NCBI GenBank assembly: GCA_963732405.1 | Contig: CAVSZG010000001.1 | Span: 2,170,001-2,234,000, forward strand | DNA: 64,000 bases | Source of the DNA: JAUIAI01 sp963732405 | Lineage (GTDB): Bacteria > Pseudomonadota > Gammaproteobacteria > Burkholderiales > Burkholderiaceae_E | Direction: 5' to 3' | In this document: piece by piece, positions 46,778-55,468 of the stretch | How positions within the stretch are numbered: position 1 is the stretch's first letter | How the letters are laid out: each line of letters begins with the position of its first letter | Program-made: the position numbers and the translations under genes | Notes under the pieces: generated by a model | The model's database searches: none | What the model was told of the DNA's origin: nothing | The model's input: the letters and a program-made list of their open reading frames with translations, nothing else

Positions 46778-47666
46778 ACAGATGTTCCGACTTGACCGGG
46801 GCGGCGCCCACTGCCGGCTCGGCAGTCCCGAGCTGGCTGGCAAACACCTGATCGATCCGGTCCCAGGAAAAGTCTCTGAGCAGGCGCGACAACCGGTTGG
46901 CTGTACGGTCCAGATTCAGATAATGACGAAATCGCGATTTCATGCCGGCTTCGCGAATCCGCGGCTGCTCGGGGTCGATCTCCCACGGGTGGCAATAAAA
47001 GACCGTGGGTTGTCCGTCGACCCGGTTGACGAAGGAAATCATGCCGCGCGAGGTGCGATAGGGCAGGAGTCGGAAGTAGCCGCCGCCGGCTGCCGGCCAG
47101 TTGGCGCTGCTCAGTCGCATCGATGTCAGTGGAATTTCTAGCAAACCACTGCGGCTTCGCCAGCAGAATCGATCGGACTCCGGAATGCCGTAATGATCGT
47201 GATGGATCGGGTAGATGCTCGAGCTGTATTCGTATCCGGCTTCAAGCAACAGATCGTGAATCCACAGATTGGTGCGGCAGACCGAAAAGCTCGGTGCGCG
47301 GTAGCCACGAACGGCTTGTCCGGAAAGATCCTGCAAGATGCCGGCTGACCGGACGATATCTTCACGAATCTGCGATACGGTCATCTCGGTGACTCGCCGA
47401 TGATCGTAGCCATGGCTGGCGATTTCATGACCGGCCGCAGCGATCCGGCGGACGGTATCCGGATACTGCTCGGCGATCCAGGCCAGAACGAAGAATGTCG
47501 CCCGGGTATGGGTCTGATCGAGAAGCGCGAGCACATTGTCCAGGTTTTTGCCGATCCGACATTCCATTCGGCACCAGGCGCTGCGATCGATGCAGGTGTC
47601 GAATGCCGATACCTGGAAGTAGTCCTCGACGTCGATGGTGAATGCATTGGTGATCCGGGTATCCAT
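46767..47666 (-). CDS. XrtA-associated polysaccharide deacetylase (DUF3473)
   Basis: A 299-residue protein. The start NAFTIDVEDYFQVSAFD has the metal-binding Asp and the VEDYF signature of the exosortase-linked deacetylase family (TIGR03006). HEIASHGYDHRRV holds the histidine pair. The C-terminal half (FYCHPWEIDPEQPRI, FRHYLNLDRTANRL) is DUF3473. It probably deacetylates N-acetyl hexosamine in the exopolysaccharide. It follows the ExeA-like ATPase with a one-base overlap. Confidence 0.93.
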   Translation of the reverse strand: MDTRITNAFTIDVEDYFQVSAFDTCIDRSAWCRMECRIGKNLDNVLALLDQTHTRATFFVLAWIAEQYPDTVRRIAAAGHEIASHGYDHRRVTEMTVSQIREDIVRSAGILQDLSGQAVRGYRAPSFSVCRTNLWIHDLLLEAGYEYSSSIYPIHHDHYGIPESDRFCWRSRSGLLEIPLTSMRLSSANWPAAGGGYFRLLPYRTSRGMISFVNRVDGQPTVFYCHPWEIDPEQPRIREAGMKSRFRHYLNLDRTANRLSRLLRDFSWDRIDQVFASQLGTAEPAVGAAPVKSEHLYAA

Positions 47667-48514
47667 CAGTCAGATTCCTCCGTGGTCGAACCGGCAACGA
47701 ACTGCAGTTCCTCCTGCAGATCGATCACGACGCGGTGTGCGCTTGTCATGTCGATCAGGCGCGTTTCGTCCAGCCAGGCGGCGAGCAACAGCCGGTCAGC
47801 CAGGCGATTGATGCGTCTGGGGATTCCTTCAGCCGCCGTGGCAAGAATCTCGAAGACCCCGTGCTCGATCGTCGGTGCCTGCTGCCAACCCACGCAGCCT
47901 AGCCGGTGTTCGATATACGGCCCGACCTCGTTAGGCGAGAGCCGGTCGATCCGCGCGGCGGCCGTGATGCGTTGGCGCAAGGCGTTCATTTCCGACCTGG
48001 CCAGCGTCGCATGGAGTTCGGGCTGCCCGACCAGGAAGACCTGCAGCATCGCTCGGTCATGGGTCTGGATGGTTGTCAGAAGCCGGAGCTGTTCGAGCGC
48101 TGCCAATCCGAGGTTCTGCGCCTCGTCGACCACCAGCACGACCCGGCGGCCACGATGGCTCTGCGTCTTGAGATGATCGTCGATCCGGGTCAGGGCGCTG
48201 ACCGTGTCGGCATGCTCGCCAGGCAGGCCAAGTGCATGAAGCACCAGCCTGAGCAAGTCAGCAGGCCCTAGCGCGCTGGCCGACAACTGGGCGATGTCGA
48301 GATGCCTGGAGCGAACCGACGCCATCCACGTCCTGATCAGCATCGTTTTGCCACTGCCGACCTCACCGGTCAGTACAACGAACCCCTCACCCAGTTGCAG
48401 GCCGTAATCGAGCGTGGCCAGTGCCCGGGCATGAGTGGCGCTGGCGAAATAAAAACCCGCATCGGGCGTGAGCCGGAACGGGTTGGTACTGAGTCCGAAG
48501 GCGCGTTCGTACAT
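47666..48514 (-). CDS. XrtA-associated ATPase (ExeA-like, AAA)
   Basis: A 282-residue AAA ATPase. Walker A is LTGEVGSGKTMLIRT (residues 48-62) and Walker B VVLVVDEAQNLG; RQRITAAARIDRLSPNEV follows. YERAFGLSTNPFRLTPDAGFYF is the recurrent N terminus of the TIGR03015 proteins and of ExeA/GspA ATPases. It may power assembly of the export machinery. The ATG at 48514 lies two bases after the barrel gene's stop; the frame upstream of it is not family-like. Confidence 0.92.
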   Translation of the reverse strand: MYERAFGLSTNPFRLTPDAGFYFASATHARALATLDYGLQLGEGFVVLTGEVGSGKTMLIRTWMASVRSRHLDIAQLSASALGPADLLRLVLHALGLPGEHADTVSALTRIDDHLKTQSHRGRRVVLVVDEAQNLGLAALEQLRLLTTIQTHDRAMLQVFLVGQPELHATLARSEMNALRQRITAAARIDRLSPNEVGPYIEHRLGCVGWQQAPTIEHGVFEILATAAEGIPRRINRLADRLLLAAWLDETRLIDMTSAHRVVIDLQEELQFVAGSTTEESD

Positions 48515-48516
48515 GA

Positions 48517-50205
48517 TCAGAAACCGTAGCTGAACGTGAGGATCAGGGCGTTTTCCTGGAAGTCGGTCACGGTGCCGCGGCGCGCCGACTGATTGGCATG
48601 GCGGTACAGGATGCGCAGACGCGAATTCCTGCTCAGTTCGCGCTGCCACGACAGCGTAAACAGATCGAGGCGCGCCCGGGCGGCCTGGTCCACGGATTCG
48701 GACAGCGTGCTGGACAAGCCAACCTGACCCGTGGTGCGCGGCGTCAGTTGGCGCGAGAAGATGATGGAGCCAGTGGTCTGGGACAGATCGGTCGGGGCGC
48801 CGCTTCGACCCGGCAGCGGTTCGAGGGTTGCGACGGTTTGCAGTTCTGTATGACTGGCGACCAGACCGACGGCATTACGTTGGTTCTCCCATCCGATCGT
48901 CAGTGCGTACTGCCGGGATCGGCTCAGCGGGCCATCGACGAAACTGCTGTCGAGCACGTTGGCATAACTGGGCAGTACGCCTTGCTCGAGCAGATCGTCG
49001 ATCAATACCTCGTCGCCGGAGGGTCGGTCACCTGGCCGCAGCATGTTGCGGACATCCCGGTCGTTGAATGAATCGGTCAGGCCATTGGAGATCTGCCGTT
49101 CATACCGCGCACTGAACGCCCAGCGATCGGTTCGATGCGTGAGCCGGGCGCGCGCTGCCGTACCCGTGTATCGATCTGACAGGCGCGCGTCAACAATGGT
49201 GCGGCGATCGGGGGTGAGGGTGAGTGACAGAGTCGGCCCCCACCCCGAGGTCTGGCCATCACGATTGGCCAGGACGGTGTTTCTCGAGTACTCGGCGCCC
49301 AGGCCCAGTAGCATGGCATTGCTGATCCGCAGTCGTCCCTCGATGATCGCGTCGGTGGTGTCGTAGCCGGCGGTGGAGGACTCGAACTCATACCGTGCGG
49401 TTCCGGCATCGATGAGCCAGCCCAGGCCCCGACCGACCGGATCGTGGCCCAGTTGCCCACTGACCCGCTGACCGATCAATGCGTTCTGATCGTCGCCATT
49501 TTTCAGAAAGGAGGCGGCATAACCCAGGCGGTAGGTGGTGTTGCGATCACCCAGGGGGCCCCGCAGCTGTGGCCCGATTGCATATTGCCGATAGCGGGCT
49601 CTTCCGCTTTCCCGTTGACCGGCATCGATGGTCGCGGATCCGAACGGATTGGCCTGGACCTGTGTGTCGTCGGCCATGCCGCTGAGCCAGAGGCGATCGC
49701 GCCATAGCGCGACGTTGGCGCGGGCACGCAGCGTGTGCCCCAGTCCGTCCCGGGTCGAGTCGCTGGAGCTGCCGAACCAGCGCAATCCGTAGTCAATGCT
49801 AGCCCTGGCATTGGGCCGGTCGATGACATAACCGAGGTAGGGATTAATCTCGATCAGTGCACCGGACTCCCGGTCGGTTTCGGTCAGGCCGATGTTGTCC
49901 GAGACCGTGCCGATAACCCGTACGCCATAGTACAGACGGTTGCGATCCCGATCTGCGTTGCGATCGGTCGGTGCTGCTCGGTCCGTCGCTTCGACTGGCA
50001 ACGGTGGCAAAGGGCTGGCGGGCGAGGCGTCCGGCACCGGCGGCGTTACCACCGTGTCGGTCGCTGACTCCTGCTGGGCAGACGCGGGACCGGATAGTCC
50101 GGCTCCGATGATGGCCAGCGCAAGGATCAGCCAGGCTGATCGCCGATCGATGGCCCGAAGCGGCCGGTCGGATCCGGACGATGGGAATCGATCGTTAGCG
50201 TACAT
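48517..50205 (-). CDS. XrtA-associated outer-membrane beta-barrel protein
   Basis: A 562-residue protein with a signal peptide (AWLILALAIIGAGLSGPASAQQ), a proline-rich linker and a long barrel of alternating strands ending FQENALILTFSYGF. This is the TIGR03016 type, a PEP-CTERM-system porin-like protein thought to take the place of Wza/AlgE-type export channels. GGAGA ten bases before ATG 50205 decides the start. The start overlaps the kinase gene stop by 11 bases. Confidence 0.88.
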   Translation of the reverse strand: MYANDRFPSSGSDRPLRAIDRRSAWLILALAIIGAGLSGPASAQQESATDTVVTPPVPDASPASPLPPLPVEATDRAAPTDRNADRDRNRLYYGVRVIGTVSDNIGLTETDRESGALIEINPYLGYVIDRPNARASIDYGLRWFGSSSDSTRDGLGHTLRARANVALWRDRLWLSGMADDTQVQANPFGSATIDAGQRESGRARYRQYAIGPQLRGPLGDRNTTYRLGYAASFLKNGDDQNALIGQRVSGQLGHDPVGRGLGWLIDAGTARYEFESSTAGYDTTDAIIEGRLRISNAMLLGLGAEYSRNTVLANRDGQTSGWGPTLSLTLTPDRRTIVDARLSDRYTGTAARARLTHRTDRWAFSARYERQISNGLTDSFNDRDVRNMLRPGDRPSGDEVLIDDLLEQGVLPSYANVLDSSFVDGPLSRSRQYALTIGWENQRNAVGLVASHTELQTVATLEPLPGRSGAPTDLSQTTGSIIFSRQLTPRTTGQVGLSSTLSESVDQAARARLDLFTLSWQRELSRNSRLRILYRHANQSARRGTVTDFQENALILTFSYGF

Positions 50206-51106
50206 CGCTTTCTCCATAACCGTAGGCGCCGTAACCGTATGCGCCGTATCCATAGGTTCCACGCCGCTGCGGTGCCTTGTTCAACAGGACACAGGGCGAG
50301 GCCGGATAGCCGCGCAGGCTGCGCAGTGCATCCTGAACGGCGGCACGAGGCGTCTTGCCGGTTTCGACCACGACGATGATCTGGCCCATATGAGGGGCCA
50401 GACTGCTCGCCTCGGTGGTGACGAGCAACGGTGGCGAGTCGAAGACGACGATCTGCCGCCGATTGCGCGCCGTGAGCCGATCCACCAGACCCGCCATCGC
50501 GTCACTGGCGATCAATTCGGTTGCCTGCGGATTAGGCGTTCCAGCGCCAAGAAACGACAGTTTGTCGAATGAGGTGCGCCGGATCAGATTCGTCAGATCG
50601 AGACCTGGATCGATCAGCGCATCCATCAGGCCGGCACGCGGTTCGATGCCTAACAATCCGGGCAGGGACGGACGGGCGACATCCCCATCCACCAGCAGCA
50701 CCGAATAGTCCCGCTCTTCTGCCAGGCTCAGCGCAAGATTGGCCGCAGTGAAGGTTTTACCCTCGCCCGGCAGTGCGCTGGTGATCATGATCCGTCTGGC
50801 AGGGTCGGAGGCTGCGGTGCCGTCGCTTAGCGCGCTCAGCAGCAGTGAGCGCTTGATGACGCGATACTCGTGGACCGAACGGGTTCGCGGTCCGCCGGGA
50901 ACGATAAGGCCCTTGGCCGACAGCGTCTGTGCAGAGATGGTGCAGAACGACGACTCCGGTTCGCTGCAGTCCTCGATGTCGAGCTCCGACTCACTGGCAG
51001 CGCCTGGTTCGGTACTGACGACGAGTTCAGGCATGCGCCAGATTGGCGGTGAGGTATCGTCATCCTCGCGTTGCAGTCGATCGGAGACGCGTTCGATGAG
51101 TCTCAT
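50195..51106 (-). CDS. XrtA-associated tyrosine autokinase
   Basis: A 303-residue bacterial tyrosine kinase (CpsD/CapB-like, TIGR03018). Walker A at 109-119 reads TSALPGEGKTF, Walker A' VLLVDGDVARPS and Walker B IVVFDSPPLLV. The C terminus is a tyrosine-rich tail with YGYGAYGYGAYGYG (residues 285-298), the expected autophosphorylation cluster. It regulates polymer length together with the chain-length protein encoded immediately upstream. The unusually regular repeat tail is the only odd feature. Confidence 0.93.
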   Translation of the reverse strand: MRLIERVSDRLQREDDDTSPPIWRMPELVVSTEPGAASESELDIEDCSEPESSFCTISAQTLSAKGLIVPGGPRTRSVHEYRVIKRSLLLSALSDGTAASDPARRIMITSALPGEGKTFTAANLALSLAEERDYSVLLVDGDVARPSLPGLLGIEPRAGLMDALIDPGLDLTNLIRRTSFDKLSFLGAGTPNPQATELIASDAMAGLVDRLTARNRRQIVVFDSPPLLVTTEASSLAPHMGQIIVVVETGKTPRAAVQDALRSLRGYPASPCVLLNKAPQRRGTYGYGAYGYGAYGYGESDVR

Positions 51107-51108
51107 GG

Positions 51109-52722
51109 TCAGAAAAGTCCGTTCAAGGTGACAGGCCAGTCGATCGAGCGCAGGCCGGACAAGGCATCATTGCTGCCGATCAGCAGGGCAGCAACGACAT
51201 AAGCCGACAAATAAAGCAGGCCCGCAGCGAGAAATCCGGTGGTGTGCAGACGCCGACCGAAACGTGTGCGCTGATCGAGCACTGCGGTGACGACGCCGAT
51301 GATCGGCGCGCCTGTCGCCGACTCGAGCGAGTCGACGTCATGGAATGTCGGCTTCATCATCGTCAGGAGCACCGTCACGGCAAGCCCTGCCAGCAAGGAA
51401 CCGAGCAAGGCTGCGGCCATCAACAGTCCGCGTTGTGGGGACACGGGGTCGATGCCCACACGCGGCGGATCGACAATCCGGAATTCGGCCAGATTGGCGT
51501 TCTTGCTGATATCGCCGGTGATCTCCACTGACTGACGACGCGCCAGCAGATCCTCGTAGCTCTTCTTGTTGATCTCGTAGTCGCGATTCAGTTGCGACAG
51601 GGCGGTTTCGACTTCGGTCACATCCTTGGCGGCCTGGCCGGTCCGGCTCAGTTGGGCCTGTGCCGTGGCGACCCGGGCTCGCAGTGAGGCGACCGATGCC
51701 TCGGCCTGGGCAAGAGCCGCCCGGATAGTGTTCCAGGCGCTGCTGCCGGTACGCGTGCTGGGCAGGCTGCGGGCGATTTCCGGACGATTGCGTTCGAACT
51801 CGCGCAGCTCCGCCGCCTTGCGCGCTTCGAGCTGGTCGATCGTGTACCTGATATTCAGAATGTCCGGATGTTCAGCCGTGTAGCGAATCGACAGATCGTC
51901 GAGTTGTTTTCGGGCCTCCTGCAGTCGTCGATCCGTTTCGGTCACCGGCGGCGCGATGGACAAGGCTAGTGCGTTGACCAGGCCGCCGTCGGGAGACTCC
52001 AGCGCGGCCTCGCGCTGCAAGGCATCGCGGGCACTGATCGCCTGACGCAACTCAGCCATGGCGGCGGACAATTCGTCCCGCGCGGAGGCCGATCTCGCCA
52101 CGTAGTCCTGGCGTGTGTCCGGCATCTTGCCGATGTTGTCGAGCTTGAACTGCTTGAGCGCATTCTCCGCTTCGATCAGTCGTTTCTCGTAGATGGCGAT
52201 CTGCTGATCGATGAAACCACGCGCGGCCAGGCTATCGCGTTGATTGTCACCCTGATTGCGCTCGACAAACACGTCGATCAAGGCGCTGACCACACGCCAG
52301 GCATCTTCGGGCGTTCCGTCGCGATAGGTGACGCTGTAGATGTTGTCACGGCCGGCTCCGATGAACTGGATGTTCCGTTGCAGTCCGCCGATGAACCGGT
52401 CTCGTTGTGCCGGATCTTTGATCTCTCTGCCCACGCCGGACAATTCCATGATTCGCTCTGCGTTGGGTCGGCTCAGCAGCGTTTTGGCCATCATCGACAC
52501 CTGTTGTCCGGTGTCCGGCTGAACTGTGAGCCCCTGAAGCAGGGGCCGAAGGATGGTCTGCGTATCCACGAAGACGCGGGCGCTCGCCTCGTAGCGATTC
52601 GGAATCAGGGCGATGATCATCGACGCTGCCGTTCCGAGCAGGATCGCCAGTGACAGACCGATCCAGCGAAAACGCCACACACCCGGAATGATCGATCGGA
52701 TCTTGATGAGCAGTTCGTTCAT
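51109..52722 (-). CDS. XrtA-associated polysaccharide chain-length determinant
   Basis: A 537-residue inner-membrane Wzz/GumC-type protein (TIGR03007). A first transmembrane helix is at 20-41, followed by ARVFVDTQTILRPLLQGLTV, long coiled-coil regions (IAIYEKRLIEAENALKQFKL, and later alanine-rich heptads). A second helix is at about 430-455 after VGIDPVSPQRG, and a third at about 495-517. It sets the chain length of the exopolysaccharide and pairs with the kinase, which begins two bases after its stop. Confidence 0.93.
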   Translation of the reverse strand: MNELLIKIRSIIPGVWRFRWIGLSLAILLGTAASMIIALIPNRYEASARVFVDTQTILRPLLQGLTVQPDTGQQVSMMAKTLLSRPNAERIMELSGVGREIKDPAQRDRFIGGLQRNIQFIGAGRDNIYSVTYRDGTPEDAWRVVSALIDVFVERNQGDNQRDSLAARGFIDQQIAIYEKRLIEAENALKQFKLDNIGKMPDTRQDYVARSASARDELSAAMAELRQAISARDALQREAALESPDGGLVNALALSIAPPVTETDRRLQEARKQLDDLSIRYTAEHPDILNIRYTIDQLEARKAAELREFERNRPEIARSLPSTRTGSSAWNTIRAALAQAEASVASLRARVATAQAQLSRTGQAAKDVTEVETALSQLNRDYEINKKSYEDLLARRQSVEITGDISKNANLAEFRIVDPPRVGIDPVSPQRGLLMAAALLGSLLAGLAVTVLLTMMKPTFHDVDSLESATGAPIIGVVTAVLDQRTRFGRRLHTTGFLAAGLLYLSAYVVAALLIGSNDALSGLRSIDWPVTLNGLF

Positions 52723-52735
52723 AAGGATTTGTCGG

Positions 52736-53398
52736 TCAGAAGCGGCTTTCGGGAATCATGATGACGTCGCCCGGCAGCACTTCAGCATTGGCCGTGACAT
52801 CGCCGTCCTGGATGAGATCGGCCAGACGCACGCCGTATTGCTTGTTGTTTTGCGCTGATCGGATCAGCACGGCACGATTGCCTGCTGCCCACTCGGTCAA
52901 TCCACCCACCGCGATCATCACGTCGAGTAGCGTCATCTTCTGCGTGTAAGGCAGGGCGGTCGGACGGGTGGCCTGGCCAACGACCCTGACCTGCTCGACC
53001 TGGCTGCCCACGAAGCGGGTGACCAGGACGCGGACCGAGGCGTTGCGAACGAAGCGATCCAATTCGGCCTCGATTTCACGGGCCAGTGCGGATGGCGTCT
53101 TGCCCAGCGCGACCATGTCCTCGATCAGCGGCGCGGTGATCTTTCCGTCCGGGCGAACCGGGATCTCGGCGGACAGCTCCGGATTCCGCCAAACGACGAT
53201 CTTGATCTGATCGCCGGGTCCCAACTTGTACTGATATTCGTCTTCGCTGGCCACTGTCGGTGGCGGCGGCAGGGAAGCGCATGCCGCCATGCCGATGGCG
53301 GTGATCAAGGTGGCGGCCAGCACGCCTGCCCGCAGCGCACCCCGAGCAACCACCGATTCCGCGCCGATGCAGGATCGTCCCATTGTTGCGATAGACAT
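52736..53398 (-). CDS. XrtA-associated exopolysaccharide export lipoprotein (OPX family)
   Basis: A 220-residue Wza-like protein (TIGR03027 type). It has a lipoprotein signal with lipobox MAAC (Cys40), then KLGPGDQIKIVVWRNPELSAEIPVRPDGKITAPLIED, the polysaccharide export domain, and SLBB-like VRVVGQATRPTALPYTQKMTLLDVM. GAGGGAAGCG before ATG 53398 supports the start. It is the first gene of the ten-gene minus-strand XrtA operon, preceded by 204 bases that separate it from cysNC. Confidence 0.93.
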   Translation of the reverse strand: MSIATMGRSCIGAESVVARGALRAGVLAATLITAIGMAACASLPPPPTVASEDEYQYKLGPGDQIKIVVWRNPELSAEIPVRPDGKITAPLIEDMVALGKTPSALAREIEAELDRFVRNASVRVLVTRFVGSQVEQVRVVGQATRPTALPYTQKMTLLDVMIAVGGLTEWAAGNRAVLIRSAQNNKQYGVRLADLIQDGDVTANAEVLPGDVIMIPESRF

Positions 53399-53602
53399 CG
53401 CTTCCCTCGCTTGGTTTCTGTGCGCGGCAGTGTCTCGATCGAGAATGCAACGCGGTTTGCTGGCAGGCCGGTCAACTGCTGATGCACCGCCTGTGATCTC
53501 CTATCCTCAAGTTCAGTCTAGAAAGGATCCGAACCCTCGGCCAGTGCCTGTATTGGTTAAGTGCCTTGGTCAATGCTCAGTGGCAGATGCGAGTGATGTC
53601 CG

Positions 53603-55468
53603 CTAACAACCGGCCAGCATGCGGATCGCATGAACGATCGACTCGACGGATGCATGTTCGGTATCGACCGTCAGATCGGGCTTGGACGGCGGCTCGTAAC
53701 GGCTGCCGATCCCGGAAAGATTCGCCAGCTGTCCCGCCCGTGCTTTCTGGTAGAGTCCCTTGGGATCGCGAGCCTCGCAGACAGCCAGGGGTGTATTGAC
53801 ATAGATCTCGAGGAAATCGCTTGCGCCGATCAGACCACGAGCGGTTTCGCGTTCCTTTTCAAACGGCGAGATGAAGGCCGTGATCACGATATGACCGGCA
53901 TCGAGCATCAATCGGGCCACTTCGGCGACCCGGCGGATGTTCTCTGACCGGTCGGCATCGGTGAAGCCAAGGTCCCGATTCAGCCCGTGTCTGAGGTTAT
54001 CGCCGTCAAGCACGAAAGTGCGCAGACCCGCCTGGTACAGCGCGACTTCCAGCGCATTGGCAATGGTCGACTTCCCAGAGCCGGGCAGGCCGGTGAGCCA
54101 GATAACCCGACCGGCATGGCCGTTCAGATGCTCACGATGTTCACGGGTAACGGTCAAGGCGTGCCGGTGAACGTTCTGGGCCCGCCTGGCGCTTTGCCGG
54201 ATCATGCCGGCGGCGACTGTCGCATGGGTCATGCGATCAATCAGAATGAAACCGCCCAGGGCGTGACAGCGTTCGAAACTGGTGTGCGGGATGTCGCGGG
54301 TGGTGACCAGTGAGCAGACAGCGATATCGTTCAGCGCGAGTTCGGTCGCTGGATGCTCGGTCATGGTGTCGATGTCGATCCGGTGATGGATCTGGGTCAG
54401 CGTGACCGGAGTCGAGGTTGTCGCCAGACGCAATTCGTACGGCCGGCCGACCTGGCATGGCTGCTCGTCCATCCAGACCACGGTGGCCTCAAACTGGTCG
54501 GTGGTCGCCACCGGATCATCGGGCGGGCACAGCACATCGCCGCGACTGATGTCGATCTCGTCATGCAAGGTCATCGTGATCGACTGCCCGGCGTTTGCCT
54601 GGGATAGCGACTGTTCACCCAGCCATAACTCGCGCACCCGGGTCAATGCGCCCGAATCGGCGACCCTGATGGCGTCTCCGGGCCTGATCGAGCCCTCCAC
54701 CACGGTGCCTGCGAACCCACGGAAGCCGGCATGCGGTCGCAACACCAGTTGCACCGGAAACACGAATCGGTCGGCCTCCCGTTCGCTGACATCGATGGTC
54801 TCAAGCAGCCCGAGCAGGGTCGGGCCGTCATACCAGGGCATCGAACCGGATCGTTGGACGATGTTGTCTCCGATCAGGGCGGAAAGCGGGATGGCGGCGC
54901 AGCTGACCAGATTCAGGTCTTTTGCATAAGCCTGAAACTGTCCCACAATATCCAGAAAGACCGATTCCCGATACCCACACAGATCCATCTTGTTGATTGC
55001 CAGCACGACATGCCGGATGCCCAGCATGGCGAGTAGACAGGTATGGCGCCGGGTCTGGTTCAGCATGCCGTGACGGGCGTCGACGAGCAGGACGGCGAGA
55101 CTCGCCGTCGATGCCGCAGTGACCATGTTCCGTGTGTATTGCTGGTGCCCGGGGGTGTCGGCGATGATGAAGCGCCGCCGGTCGGTTGCCATGAACCGGT
55201 AAGCGACATCGATCGTGATACCTTGTTCGCGCTCGGCCTGCAGGCCATCGACAAGCAGTGCGTAATCGATGGCGTCACCCTGGGTACCGTGGCGGCGCGA
55301 GTCTTCCTGCAATGCGCAGATCTGATCGTCGAAGATCTGCCGGGATTCATACAGCAGCCGGCCGATCAGCGAACTCTTGCCGTCATCCACGCTACCGCAG
55401 GTGATCAGGCGCAGTACATCGCGTTCGGCCTGCATGGCCAGAAAGGTGTCGAGGTCATGGCTGCCCAT
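53603..55468 (-). CDS. cysNC: bifunctional sulfate adenylyltransferase subunit 1 / adenylylsulfate kinase
   Basis: A 621-residue CysN-CysC fusion. The N-terminal GTPase part has P-loop CGSVDDGKSSLIGR (residues 24-37), ADTPGHQQYTRNMVTAASTA and NKMDL. From about residue 445 an APS kinase follows with P-loop LTGLPGSGKSTIANALE and FLEIYVNTPLAVCEARDPKGLY. Together with CysD it makes PAPS from sulfate. The ATG at 55468 overlaps the cysD stop as TGATG. No cysH or cysI reductase genes are nearby, so PAPS may serve a sulfotransferase. Confidence 0.96.
   Translation of the reverse strand: MGSHDLDTFLAMQAERDVLRLITCGSVDDGKSSLIGRLLYESRQIFDDQICALQEDSRRHGTQGDAIDYALLVDGLQAEREQGITIDVAYRFMATDRRRFIIADTPGHQQYTRNMVTAASTASLAVLLVDARHGMLNQTRRHTCLLAMLGIRHVVLAINKMDLCGYRESVFLDIVGQFQAYAKDLNLVSCAAIPLSALIGDNIVQRSGSMPWYDGPTLLGLLETIDVSEREADRFVFPVQLVLRPHAGFRGFAGTVVEGSIRPGDAIRVADSGALTRVRELWLGEQSLSQANAGQSITMTLHDEIDISRGDVLCPPDDPVATTDQFEATVVWMDEQPCQVGRPYELRLATTSTPVTLTQIHHRIDIDTMTEHPATELALNDIAVCSLVTTRDIPHTSFERCHALGGFILIDRMTHATVAAGMIRQSARRAQNVHRHALTVTREHREHLNGHAGRVIWLTGLPGSGKSTIANALEVALYQAGLRTFVLDGDNLRHGLNRDLGFTDADRSENIRRVAEVARLMLDAGHIVITAFISPFEKERETARGLIGASDFLEIYVNTPLAVCEARDPKGLYQKARAGQLANLSGIGSRYEPPSKPDLTVDTEHASVESIVHAIRMLAGC

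Noticed and set aside
53399..53602. Promoter of the XrtA export operon
   Set aside because: Several weak candidates on the minus strand (TTGACC or TAGACT elements) do not pair at good spacing, and no sigma-54 match was found, so I name none.
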